Assembly: GCA_023433505.1 (NCBI GenBank)
Contig: JAEZCO010000065.1
Coordinates: forward strand, 62,001 to 126,000
Origin: Bacillota bacterium
Lineage (GTDB): Bacteria > Bacillota > Clostridia > Acetivibrionales > DTU013
Reading direction: 5' to 3'
DNA length: 64,000 nucleotides
Numbering within the stretch: the stretch's first letter is position 1; every line of letters starts with the position of its first letter. The position numbers were made by a program, and so were the translations under genes. This document shows positions 44,255-52,757 of the stretch, one piece after another. The notes beneath the pieces are model-generated. The model was not told where the DNA came from. It was given only the letters and a program-made list of their open reading frames with translations, and searched no databases.

Positions 44255-46609
44255 TTACGACATCCCCTCTTTTTTAAGCGGCCGGATGGCGCTGTATTCC
44301 TTGGGTGTGGTCCCATATTTCCTTTTAAACAAGCTGTAGAAATAGGTTTCGCTTTCGATCCCCACCTTCGCAGCCACCTCGCCTACACTTAGATCCGAGT
44401 AAGCTAGAAGCTCTGCCGCCCTGGTCAGCCTAACCTCGTTGATCTGCTCGGGTACGGTCCTTCCTGTGCCGCTTTTGAAAATCCTGCTCAGCTGCCGGGA
44501 CGAAATGTTCATGTTCAAGGAGATTTCATCCAGGCAAAGGCTGCTCTGGCTGTAATTTTTATCAATCATCTCCGTTACTGCGCCGATGAGCATGGCATGT
44601 CTTGATTCCACCATTTTTACCCGGTCCCTGTCCAACAGGTCCTGAAGCAGCTCCAGAAGCTTTCTGCAAAAGTCTTCCATGGTTTCAATGTGGGAAGGGA
44701 AGTGATACAGCTCATGGAAATTGACATGGACGATCTCCAGCCGGTTCCGGTTAATCTCGGCAACCCCCTGGTTCAAGGTGCGCAAGAGCTGAAACTGTGA
44801 AATAATAATGCTTTCATAATTCATCAACGAAAGCTGTTCAAAGAAAGTTTGCAGTGTCCGCTCCACTTTTTGCCGGTCTCCCGCCATCAGCGCATCGAGG
44901 ATTTTCTTCTCGGTTTTATCAATGGCCTGAAGACTTGCTTCCCCGCCGTTACCGGCAGCTTGCTCGGGAAAGATCACCGCCCCCCGGCCCAGCACATACC
45001 GGTAATAGGAGAGCTTGAAAGCTTCCCCGTAAGCTCTTGGCAGATCATTCAAGCCGCCGGCGATCCCGCTGACGGCGATGGTCACCGAAACCCCGTAGTA
45101 CTGGAGCAGAGAGTCCTGGGTCTGCCGGGCCAGCGAGGTAAAAATTTCTTTAAACCTTTCGCTTTCCTTGATGCAAAGAATCAGGCAGACAAAATCCTCT
45201 CCCACATCCACGCCTTCATTGTCATACCGGCTTCCGATGATTTCGCAGCTGATGTTCAGGATGGCAAACTTGATCAAGTCTCTATCCTTCCCCCTCCAGC
45301 CCTGCATCATTTCTTCATAGCGGTCGATTTTTATCAGGCCCACCGCGTAGCAGGCATTGGTATCAAAAGAAATATTGTTGAATTTCAGTACCTTTACCGC
45401 CTCCTCGGTGTTGTAGGAGCCGTCGGTCAGGAGGTTTTTCAGCAGATAGGCCTTTACGATGCTGGAGTTGGACCGGTTCTCGTTTCCGTAGGTTTCCAGC
45501 ATTTCCGCATGCCGGTCGTAGATGGTCCTTAAAAAGGAAATTTCATCCCGGTCGTCCATGTTGCCTGATATCTTGCCGCTTCTGGACCTGATCTGGGCAA
45601 ACATGCTGTCAAACGGATTGTAAATCTTTCTGGAGATAATCAGCGATTCAAGCACTGCAACCGCCAGAAAAACGATAAACATGACCATCATGACCTTCTG
45701 CAGCTGGAAAACATAGGCCTGGATATTCCGGTAGGGCATGGTTTTAAACACGGTAATGGCCGCATTATCCAACTGGTAAAAAGATACAAGGTATTTCTCA
45801 CGGTTAAATTCCGTAGTAAAAGAGCTGTCCGCCTTCCCTTCCCGCATTTTGTCCATGTAGGCGGTATAGTCCTTTTTGACCTGCGCCAGGAACTGTTTGT
45901 CGTCGCCCAGGGTTACAAACTCACCGTTGCTGTCCATTAAAAAAAGTCTGGCGTCCTTGGACGAGCGGTTGAGGTTGACCTCGTTCAGATTGTCCAGCAG
46001 CCACTGCTGCTTAACGTTGACCACAATCCCGTTTTTCATGCCGGAGTTTTTGTCGTAAGTGTCATAGATAAAATAGCTGATGACATCCTCATTCGTTTCA
46101 ATGGTCCTGGACTCTCCTTTAAACTTCCGGAACACGGGGACCATCCTGGGTATGCTATCCCGGCCTTTCAGATATTCCTCCAGGCTGGCATCCTGATAGA
46201 GCATGCCGCCGTAGGTGGAATAAAACTGCCGGGTATTGTTGTTATAGATGAAGATGGAGTGGATAAAGGGATTTGAATCCTTCACAGCCTTCCAGACCAT
46301 GTTCATCCGGATCATACCCTCTTCGAAATCACTGTCGCTGCTTCCGAAATTCATGATGTATTCCACATCGCTGCTCAAATAGAGATGCTCGCAGGTGTTT
46401 TTGATGGTATCTCCGATAAAACGGACGTTATACTGGACCTGAGCCATGAGATTTTTGTTGGACTCGCTCTCAATGCGGACCACAAGGGACTCAATGCAAA
46501 AATAAAGAATCCCGGAAAAAACCGTAATCAGCACGGCCAGTCCCAGTGTTACACCCACGATGATTTTTCTTAAAAATATACGCTTTCTCAAGCCAACTGT
46601 AGATTTCAT
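44255..46609 (-). CDS. Membrane-anchored AraC-family regulator
   Basis: This one-component regulator joins a sensor and a DNA-binding domain in 784 residues. A membrane helix at about residues 10-34 is followed by a Cache-like extracellular region and a second helix near 305-330. A long cytoplasmic linker then leads to a C-terminal AraC HTH (LNMNISSRQLSRIFKSGTG, then ESETYFYSLFKRKYG). It has no receiver or kinase domain. The ATG at 46609 has GGGAG close upstream; an earlier ATG at 46633 lacks one. Proteins of this layout in Bacillota commonly activate an adjacent sugar importer, and the permease genes start 134 bases downstream. Confidence 0.92.
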   Translation of the reverse strand: MKSTVGLRKRIFLRKIIVGVTLGLAVLITVFSGILYFCIESLVVRIESESNKNLMAQVQYNVRFIGDTIKNTCEHLYLSSDVEYIMNFGSSDSDFEEGMIRMNMVWKAVKDSNPFIHSIFIYNNNTRQFYSTYGGMLYQDASLEEYLKGRDSIPRMVPVFRKFKGESRTIETNEDVISYFIYDTYDKNSGMKNGIVVNVKQQWLLDNLNEVNLNRSSKDARLFLMDSNGEFVTLGDDKQFLAQVKKDYTAYMDKMREGKADSSFTTEFNREKYLVSFYQLDNAAITVFKTMPYRNIQAYVFQLQKVMMVMFIVFLAVAVLESLIISRKIYNPFDSMFAQIRSRSGKISGNMDDRDEISFLRTIYDRHAEMLETYGNENRSNSSIVKAYLLKNLLTDGSYNTEEAVKVLKFNNISFDTNACYAVGLIKIDRYEEMMQGWRGKDRDLIKFAILNISCEIIGSRYDNEGVDVGEDFVCLILCIKESERFKEIFTSLARQTQDSLLQYYGVSVTIAVSGIAGGLNDLPRAYGEAFKLSYYRYVLGRGAVIFPEQAAGNGGEASLQAIDKTEKKILDALMAGDRQKVERTLQTFFEQLSLMNYESIIISQFQLLRTLNQGVAEINRNRLEIVHVNFHELYHFPSHIETMEDFCRKLLELLQDLLDRDRVKMVESRHAMLIGAVTEMIDKNYSQSSLCLDEISLNMNISSRQLSRIFKSGTGRTVPEQINEVRLTRAAELLAYSDLSVGEVAAKVGIESETYFYSLFKRKYGTTPKEYSAIRPLKKEGMS

Positions 46610-46759
46610 ACAATCTCCCGTAAGACAGACCATATGGTATTAAGCACTGTAAAAATACGGCCTCCGCTACAATTTTTGCAGCTGCAGTCCGGCCAGCCGG
46701 CATTGCGTAAAATCGGAGGAAACACTTCCAGTGCTTTAAAGCGGGGAACAAGTGGCTTC

Positions 46760-46768
46760 ATTATAACA
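46760..46768 (-). promoter_or_regulatory. Extended -10 promoter of the AraC-type regulator
   Basis: TG-T-TATAAT on the minus strand (46768-46760) lies about 150 bases before the ATG. The long leader holds GC-rich inverted segments (46680-46700). Confidence 0.55.
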
Positions 46769-46823
46769 TACCCTTTATTATTTGCATATGCCGTTTCACG
46801 TATAAATTCTTCCAGTGCAGTCC

Positions 46824-46842
46824 GGCGCAGCCAAACTGCGCC
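46824..46842 (-). terminator. GC-rich hairpin after the aldose-epimerase-like gene
   Basis: GGCGCAG pairs with CTGCGCC around a 5-base loop, directly after the stop codon of the epimerase-like gene. No T run follows, so it may only attenuate transcription or stabilise the 3' end. Confidence 0.4.
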
Positions 46843-46845
46843 TGC

Positions 46846-47745
46846 TTAAAGACCTGCAAAAAATTCATATTCCCGGGTCCATTCCATCCTTTCGGCAGGC
46901 TTCAGGTCAACTGCAACGAACATTTCAGGGCTGACCACATGGCTGCCTCCCCAAACGGCAATTTTAGCCGTCGGATAGCTTCCTGCCTCCCTGACCCCAA
47001 CGCCGTCGGGGATATGCAGCAGCTGCCACTTAAACGCTTTTTCGCCGGAATTGCCGTAAATCCGGCAATAGAAATCTTCGCCGGGTCTGGCATCCCAGGT
47101 TATAAAATCATTTCCTGCTACGATTTTTCCTGCGGTACAATCGACCTGTATCTCTCCAGGGAAGCTCAAACAGTAGTTTTTCCCCACCGGCTGGCCGTTA
47201 ATCCCCAAAAAATTGTGGATATACTCGCTGGTATGAATCTCCTTATGGCCGGTATTTTCCAGGCTGTAATCAATTTTTACCCTGTTTTCCCTGACACTCA
47301 CCCTCTTTTCCAGTCTAAATGCATACCCTCGGCATTCTACCGGCTCCTGCCTGAAAATGGCATGATCATCGCCTGCGGTGATTTCAACGGCAAAGGGCAG
47401 CAAATCATACCTGCCGTAGAAACTATACGGCGTATCGGAATGCTTCTTCAGCAAGCCTACGCCTATTTTGGGAAATAGCTCTCCAATGGCCGCATCGTCA
47501 TAGCCTATGGGCATATCAATCCCAAATTCATTGCACAGACCTGCCCCGCCGGTCCCTTGACCCGGCTCGTAGCTTTCAGGGACACAGAAGGTATGCCTGC
47601 CGTCCAGCGTTACCTGGGTTATGAATGCGGTCCAGTCAAATCTTGTTCCGCTGTATGCCGTACCCGGCCGGGCTATTTCAACCTCCAGCCTCCCGCTCTT
47701 TATGACCACCGGCTGTACAGCCACTTTATCCTGCTTTGAGTCCAT
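46846..47745 (-). CDS. Aldose 1-epimerase-like protein
   Basis: The 299 residues look like a beta-sandwich of the galactose mutarotase superfamily (FCVPESYEPGQGTGG, CRGYAFRLEKRVSV, NTGHKEIHTSEYIHNFLG). That superfamily interconverts sugar anomers or binds sugars. The typical catalytic His/Glu set cannot be confirmed by eye, so a sugar-binding or other epimerase role is possible. GGAGGG precedes the ATG. It has a well-formed promoter with an overlapping palindrome about 190 bases upstream, so it is regulated apart from operon C. Confidence 0.75.
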   Translation of the reverse strand: MDSKQDKVAVQPVVIKSGRLEVEIARPGTAYSGTRFDWTAFITQVTLDGRHTFCVPESYEPGQGTGGAGLCNEFGIDMPIGYDDAAIGELFPKIGVGLLKKHSDTPYSFYGRYDLLPFAVEITAGDDHAIFRQEPVECRGYAFRLEKRVSVRENRVKIDYSLENTGHKEIHTSEYIHNFLGINGQPVGKNYCLSFPGEIQVDCTAGKIVAGNDFITWDARPGEDFYCRIYGNSGEKAFKWQLLHIPDGVGVREAGSYPTAKIAVWGGSHVVSPEMFVAVDLKPAERMEWTREYEFFAGL

Positions 47746-47843
47746 AAAATCCCTCCGTATAATTCAAACGATACTTCATTTGCATTAATGCCGTTTTGAA
47801 ATTACTCCTGATCCTACAGCAAAATAAACATCCACCCGTATTT

Positions 47844-47897
47844 ATAGCCTTCCAGAGATACAACGGATCCTTTAACGCGCTGTTACTGAAAGGCTAT
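47844..47897 (-). other. Long-range inverted repeat in the epimerase leader
   Basis: ATAGCCTT (47844-47851) and AAGGCTAT (47890-47897) can pair in the leader RNA of the epimerase-like gene and enclose 38 bases. No known riboswitch is recognised. Confidence 0.3.
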
Positions 47898-47918
47898 TGG
47901 GGAATGCTGCTGTAATAC

Positions 47919-47933
47919 TAATAGCAGCTATTA
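47919..47933. promoter_or_regulatory. 15-bp palindromic operator
   Basis: TAATAGC and GCTATTA flank a single central base. The site overlaps the -10 element of the promoter at 47930-47958, a position typical of repressor binding. Confidence 0.6.
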
Positions 47934-47958
47934 TATATAATTTACGGAAAAATCTCAA
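47930..47958 (-). promoter_or_regulatory. Sigma-A type promoter of the aldose-epimerase-like gene
   Basis: On the minus strand TTGAGA (47958-47953), a 17-base spacer and TATAAT (47935-47930) form a near-consensus promoter just past the lpdA stop. It reads toward the epimerase-like gene at 47745. Confidence 0.75.
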
Positions 47959-47979
47959 CAGATTTATTCATCAAAAGCT

Positions 47980-49341
47980 CTATAAGGCATGTATGGCTTT
48001 GCCCATCGTCTTAAGAGCCGCTTCCATCACTGCTTCGGATACCGTCGGATGAGGATGCACGACCGAAGCCACTTCTTTTGCCGTGGCTTCCAGGGAAATA
48101 GCAAGCGTCCCTTCGGATATCATGTCCGTGGCATGTGCGCAGACAATATGCACTCCCAGAATTTCATTGTACTTCTTATCTGCAATGATTTTTATAAAGC
48201 CGGAGGTATCTCCCTCTGCCAGAGATTTTCCGTTGGCAGCCAATGGGAATTTCCCTATGTTGATCTCATGCCCTTTTGCCATGGCTTCCTTTTCACTCAT
48301 TCCGACCCATGCAATTTCCGGGTGTGAATAAATGCACTGGGGGATGGAATTATAATCCATCCGGGCGGGATGCCCGAAAATATTTTCTGCCGCAACAATA
48401 CCTTCTTCGGACGCGACATGGGCAAGCATGAACTTGCCGTTCACATCGCCGATGGCATAGATCCCCGAAACATTGGTCTGCATTTTTTCATCCGTAATGA
48501 TCTTACCTTTGTCATGCTTTATTCCCAGCCGGTCCAGCTCATCCCTGTCCGTATTGGGGGTTCTCCCGACGGACATAAGTACCCTTTGGCCTTCCGCCTG
48601 CTGCTTTCCTCCGTCTTTTTCGTAAGTCACCTTGTCTCCCGCGATCTCTATGACCTTGGCAGCTGTGATGATATTTACGCCATTGGACTGCAGGATGCGT
48701 CTTGCTTCCTTGATGACATCCCCGTCAGCCATAAAAAGGATCTCGTCCATCATTTCCAGAATGGTTACCTGACAACCAAGCTCCGACAGCAATACGGCAA
48801 ATTCCACTCCGATGACCCCGCCTCCGATAATCACCATGGATGCAGGAATATCCTCCATGGTCAGAAGGGCATCGCTGTCCATCACCTTGCCGGTTTTGAT
48901 TCCTTTAATGTCCGGCATGACCGGCCTCGAACCCGTTGCAACAATGATGTTCCTTGCTTCATATACCATGCCGTTGATTGAAACCTTCGAGCTGTCCTGT
49001 ATCCTGGCTTCACCGTTGACAAGCTCAATGCCGTTTGCCTTGATCAGGCCTTTGATTCCGCTGACCAGGGTATTGACAACCTCCTGCTTTCTTTTCATCA
49101 TTTTTCCGAAATCAAAGGAGGCATTTTCTATGGTTATTCCGAACTGCCCGGCCTTTTTCAGGCTTTTATACAAGCCTGAGGCTTTCAGCAGGGTTTTTGT
49201 CGGGATACACCCCTTATTCAGGCACACGCCTCCCAGATTTTCCTTCTCGGCAAGCAATACCTTTCCTCCCAGCTGGGCAGCCTTTATCGCTGCTACATAA
49301 CCGCCGGGCCCGCCTCCTATAACGATTACATCATATATCAT
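47980..49341 (-). CDS. lpdA: Dihydrolipoyl dehydrogenase (E3)
   Basis: This FAD enzyme reoxidises the lipoyl arm of the E2 subunit and passes electrons to NAD. The FAD-binding GGGPGGYVAA motif is at the N-terminus. The redox-active disulfide is C40/C45 in GGVCLNKGC. A second nucleotide-binding GGGVIGVEFA motif follows, and the C-terminal HPHPTVSEA carries the catalytic His. The 453 residues match the family and there is no lipoyl domain. GGGGATAGG precedes the ATG. It is the last gene of operon C, separated from E2 by the dehydrogenase and M24-like genes, an uncommon order for this complex. Confidence 0.96.
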   Translation of the reverse strand: MIYDVIVIGGGPGGYVAAIKAAQLGGKVLLAEKENLGGVCLNKGCIPTKTLLKASGLYKSLKKAGQFGITIENASFDFGKMMKRKQEVVNTLVSGIKGLIKANGIELVNGEARIQDSSKVSINGMVYEARNIIVATGSRPVMPDIKGIKTGKVMDSDALLTMEDIPASMVIIGGGVIGVEFAVLLSELGCQVTILEMMDEILFMADGDVIKEARRILQSNGVNIITAAKVIEIAGDKVTYEKDGGKQQAEGQRVLMSVGRTPNTDRDELDRLGIKHDKGKIITDEKMQTNVSGIYAIGDVNGKFMLAHVASEEGIVAAENIFGHPARMDYNSIPQCIYSHPEIAWVGMSEKEAMAKGHEINIGKFPLAANGKSLAEGDTSGFIKIIADKKYNEILGVHIVCAHATDMISEGTLAISLEATAKEVASVVHPHPTVSEAVMEAALKTMGKAIHAL

Positions 49342-49417
49342 GGACCTATCCCCATTTCTTTACGCTACTTAGGAACACCGGAAATATTACTTCCGGAAGT
49401 TATATTGTCACCAGTGC

Positions 49418-50527
49418 TTATTTCATCAATATCTGAGGCAGCTTAAAGGTCTGCCCGTTGAAGGAGTATTCCTTTACAGGCCACCTGCCTGCCACCGACG
49501 GGACTTCCCGTCCTTTTGCCGTGTTGATGCTCAGTTCCTCCGCTTTAACGCCTGTGATGGTAATAAACCAGTCATAGGCCTGATTCAATACGACTTCGGA
49601 ATCCTGCCTTCCGCATACCGAAGCATCGCAAAGCAGGTATCCGGTGATGCCGCCCGGGAAATGCTTTTCCCACTCATTCCCCAGTCCGGCCTTTTCCAGG
49701 AGCTCCTTGCGCACATCCAATATCCGGTGGAACTTTTCGCCGGGGATGCACATGGAAATAGCCTGTGCTTGGAGCATATTGAGCATTTCATAATTGTTTT
49801 TGACCTCTTCAGGCAGCGTATCGCCGAAATATATCATCCGGGTGACATTGGCGTGAAGGCCCCATTTACGCAGAGCCGGGTGCAAAAGGACAAGCTTTTG
49901 CACCTTCTTGTCCGAAGGATTCGGATGCCTGTATGCCGCAATCCTTTCATCGCTTCCGATAAGAAGCACCTCCGGGGTCGCATTGATCTTCCCATACTCA
50001 TACAGGTACATGGCCTCAATTTCATGCTCCGTCATACCGGGTTTCACTTCGTCCGCAACTTTCCGGAGGATCTCCTCGGCCGTTTCACCGATCCACCTCA
50101 GTTTTTGAATCTCCTGCTCCGTCAGGGGATAATGGAGCTTGTATATTTCTGCGACGCAAAGGTCCGCTCCCTCCACCGGCACATCAGAAATTGCCTTCAT
50201 TCCGCTTACGAGCTTTGCTGCCTTCCCTGCCAGACTGTCCTCATACCATTTCAGGAAAACCGGCTCTATATAAAGACCCTGGAGTTCATCGTCGAGGGTT
50301 CTGGGACCGTCCATCACGTGGGCGATGCAGTATATGTGATCCTTTGTTATAACCAGGCAGGAAAAGCCAACTTCACTTGTCGTGACCACCCTGTTATTCC
50401 CGCCGCAGGTAAACCAGGCGAAATTATCCTGACGGCCGAGGATCATAGCCTCATAGCCGCTTTTTTGAAGGAATCCCCGGACACGCCCCGCCTTTTCCAT
50501 GACTTCATTTTTATCCGGTATATTCAT
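49418..50527 (-). CDS. M24-fold protein lacking peptidase metal ligands
   Basis: The 369 residues have the two-domain layout of creatinase/Xaa-Pro peptidase proteins: an N-terminal domain, then a pita-bread domain. Where active M24 peptidases have D...D-x-TR, this sequence reads LVLLHPALRKWGLHANVTR, with His and Asn in place of the two aspartates. The usual GHGIG histidine is also replaced (FPGGITGYLL). Metal-dependent peptidase activity is therefore unlikely. A creatinase-like hydrolase or a binding role remains possible. GGAGG precedes the ATG. It sits between the dehydrogenase (18-base gap) and lpdA, so it should belong to the same catabolic pathway. Confidence 0.8.
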   Translation of the reverse strand: MNIPDKNEVMEKAGRVRGFLQKSGYEAMILGRQDNFAWFTCGGNNRVVTTSEVGFSCLVITKDHIYCIAHVMDGPRTLDDELQGLYIEPVFLKWYEDSLAGKAAKLVSGMKAISDVPVEGADLCVAEIYKLHYPLTEQEIQKLRWIGETAEEILRKVADEVKPGMTEHEIEAMYLYEYGKINATPEVLLIGSDERIAAYRHPNPSDKKVQKLVLLHPALRKWGLHANVTRMIYFGDTLPEEVKNNYEMLNMLQAQAISMCIPGEKFHRILDVRKELLEKAGLGNEWEKHFPGGITGYLLCDASVCGRQDSEVVLNQAYDWFITITGVKAEELSINTAKGREVPSVAGRWPVKEYSFNGQTFKLPQILMK

Positions 50528-50545
50528 GTCATACCTCCATCCACG

Positions 50546-51304
50546 CTACTGTCCCATCATCTCGCCGGCGGATACGATCAACGTTTCTCCGGTGATGTGG
50601 TCCGAAAGTCCTGAAGCCAGGAACAGCACTACCTTTGCCTGGTCCTCCGGCGTACCCAGCCTTTTCAGGGCGGTTTTGTCGATCCATTCCTTTTCGATCT
50701 CCGGACTGGTAAGAAAAGTGTTCCGGACCATTTCCGTATCCGTAGCCCCCGGACATATGGCATTGCAGTTTATTCCGTAGACTCCCAGTTCGAGAGCGGT
50801 AACCCTAGTAAGTCCAATGATTGCCGACTTGGATGCGCAATAGGCGCCTTCCTCCCTGGTGGGCTTCTTCCCTGAGCAGGAGGATACATTGACGATTTTG
50901 CCGCCGCCCTGTTCTTTCATAATCCTGCCCACAATCTGTGTAAAAAGGAAAGTCCCTTTGACGTTGACCTCAAATACCCTGTCCCAGTCGCTTTCCGGCA
51001 TGTCTAGTATCAGAGAATGCTTTAAGATTCCCGCATTATTTACCAGAATGTCTATCCTGCCATAAGCAGCAAGAACCCTTTTCACCGCTTTCTCCACATC
51101 GTCCGATTTTGTAACGTCTACCTTAAGCGCCAGTGTTTCGTATCCTGTTGCAGCTTTTATTTCCTCCGCCGCACAGATGAGCTTGTGTTCCACCATGTCA
51201 CACAGTACCACAACGGCGCCGTTTTCAGAAAACAGCTTCGCGATGGCCTTGCCGATTCCTTGTGCCGCCCCTGTTACAATTGCTACTTTATTATCCAAAA
51301 GCAT
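50546..51304 (-). CDS. Short-chain dehydrogenase/reductase
   Basis: A classical 252-residue SDR. It has the NAD(P) motif TGAAQGIG near the N-terminus, NNAG, the catalytic serine region VNVSSCSG and YCASKSA with the catalytic Tyr and Lys. Polyol, sugar and hydroxy-acid dehydrogenases of this type are common in sugar catabolism. GGAGG precedes the ATG. Lying directly after E2, it may supply the keto substrate for the dehydrogenase complex or reduce a diketone such as acetoin/diacetyl. The substrate is not identifiable. Confidence 0.93.
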   Translation of the reverse strand: MLLDNKVAIVTGAAQGIGKAIAKLFSENGAVVVLCDMVEHKLICAAEEIKAATGYETLALKVDVTKSDDVEKAVKRVLAAYGRIDILVNNAGILKHSLILDMPESDWDRVFEVNVKGTFLFTQIVGRIMKEQGGGKIVNVSSCSGKKPTREEGAYCASKSAIIGLTRVTALELGVYGINCNAICPGATDTEMVRNTFLTSPEIEKEWIDKTALKRLGTPEDQAKVVLFLASGLSDHITGETLIVSAGEMMGQ

Positions 51305-51323
51305 AGCATTACCTCCAATATAC

Positions 51324-52730
51324 TCATACCAGCATTAACCAGGGATCTTCCAGGATATCCTTAAGCTTCTTCATAAACCGGGCGGCTAGGGCGCCGTCAA
51401 TTACCCGGTGGTCTACGGAAAGTGTCAGGTTCATTAAGGGCCGTATGACTACCTCCCCATCACGCACGCAGGGTGCTTCTGCCGCTCTCCCCACAGCCAG
51501 GATGGCGCTTTCGGGAGGGTTAATGATGGCTGAAAACTCGTCGATATGGTAGGCGCCAAGGTTTGATACCGTAAATGTTCCGCCCGTCATATCGTCAAGG
51601 CCCAGCTTCCCCGCTCTTGCCCTGCCGATGAGGTCTACGAGGCTGCCGCACATTTCCGACAGGCTCTTTTTATTGGCATTTTTGACAACGGGGACCACCA
51701 GTCCTTTATCGCTGTCCACGGCAACGCCGATATTGGAATTCTTATAATAGATAATTTCATCGTCAACCAGTGAGACATTGATGTCCGGAAACTCTTCTAT
51801 GGCGCAGGCAACAGCCTTTACGACCAGATCGTTCAAGGACAGCTTCAAGCCTGTCTTGACTTTTACCGTTTCTGCCGCCTTCTTTTTCAATTCCATGAGG
51901 TTTCCTGCATCCACGCTGATTTTGAAATACACATGGGGAATCTCACGCTTGCTTTGGGCCAGCCGTGTGGCAATAATTTTCCGGATCCCTTCCAGAGGTA
52001 CCCTTTTGGCAATCTGGGCTCCGCCGGCTTCTTGAACCGCAGGCTCGGTTTTTGGCTCTGCCGGAGTCTTTGCTGCTTGTGCTTCCGGTATGAGCTTTGC
52101 GTTTACCTTGGCTTCCGCCGGCTTACTTGCCACAGAGGCTTCCATCGCCGTCTGGATATCTTCTTTCACAATTCTGCCGTCCGGACCTGTGCCTTTAAGC
52201 TTTGCAAAATCGATCCCACTCTCCTGTGCCATCTTCTTGGCAACCGGTGAAATACGGATTTCATGGGAAACTACATTGGAATTATCTTCGGACGAATAGC
52301 CGCCTTCCGCAATAAGCTTTTCTATATCCTTCTTGACGATACGCCCTTCCTGTCCGGTCCCACGCAGCTTCGTATAATCCACGCCATGCTGCTTTGCCAG
52401 TATTTTCGCTACGGGTGTGATAAATATGCGCACCCCTGTAGAGATTACAGGCGCTGCTGCGGTTTTGTCACTCTGTACCGGCTGCAGTTCATTTTTCTCG
52501 CCAATGATACAAAGCGGGGTAGTGATTTCCCTGTCCTCGCCTTCCGCTACCAGGATCTTCAGCACATATCCATCCGCAGGCGATTCCACCTCGGAATTGA
52601 TCTTATCGGTTTCAATTTCGACGATCACGTCGCCGGCCAGCACCGCATCGCCTTCTTTTTTGTGCCACCGGGTTACTTTCCCGTGAGTCATTGTAAGGCC
52701 CAGCTTGGGCATGATAATATCTTGAGCCAT
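51324..52730 (-). CDS. 2-oxoacid dehydrogenase E2 (lipoyl acyltransferase), two subunit-binding domains
   Basis: E2 transfers the acyl group from E1 to CoA through its lipoyl arm. A single lipoyl domain carries K43 in EIETDKINSE. Two tandem peripheral subunit-binding domains follow, ITPVAKILAKQHGVDY...GRIVKKDI and ISPVAKKMAQESGIDF...GRIVKEDI. A linker leads to the catalytic domain, which ends DHRVIDGALAARF with the active His. Most E2 proteins carry one subunit-binding domain. The ATG at 52730 has GGAGGG 4 bases upstream; a start four codons earlier is less likely. Pyruvate, acetoin or branched-chain oxoacids are all possible substrates. Confidence 0.95.
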   Translation of the reverse strand: MAQDIIMPKLGLTMTHGKVTRWHKKEGDAVLAGDVIVEIETDKINSEVESPADGYVLKILVAEGEDREITTPLCIIGEKNELQPVQSDKTAAAPVISTGVRIFITPVAKILAKQHGVDYTKLRGTGQEGRIVKKDIEKLIAEGGYSSEDNSNVVSHEIRISPVAKKMAQESGIDFAKLKGTGPDGRIVKEDIQTAMEASVASKPAEAKVNAKLIPEAQAAKTPAEPKTEPAVQEAGGAQIAKRVPLEGIRKIIATRLAQSKREIPHVYFKISVDAGNLMELKKKAAETVKVKTGLKLSLNDLVVKAVACAIEEFPDINVSLVDDEIIYYKNSNIGVAVDSDKGLVVPVVKNANKKSLSEMCGSLVDLIGRARAGKLGLDDMTGGTFTVSNLGAYHIDEFSAIINPPESAILAVGRAAEAPCVRDGEVVIRPLMNLTLSVDHRVIDGALAARFMKKLKDILEDPWLMLV

Positions 52731-52757
52731 TTTACCCTCCATTAAAGCTTCCTTAAA

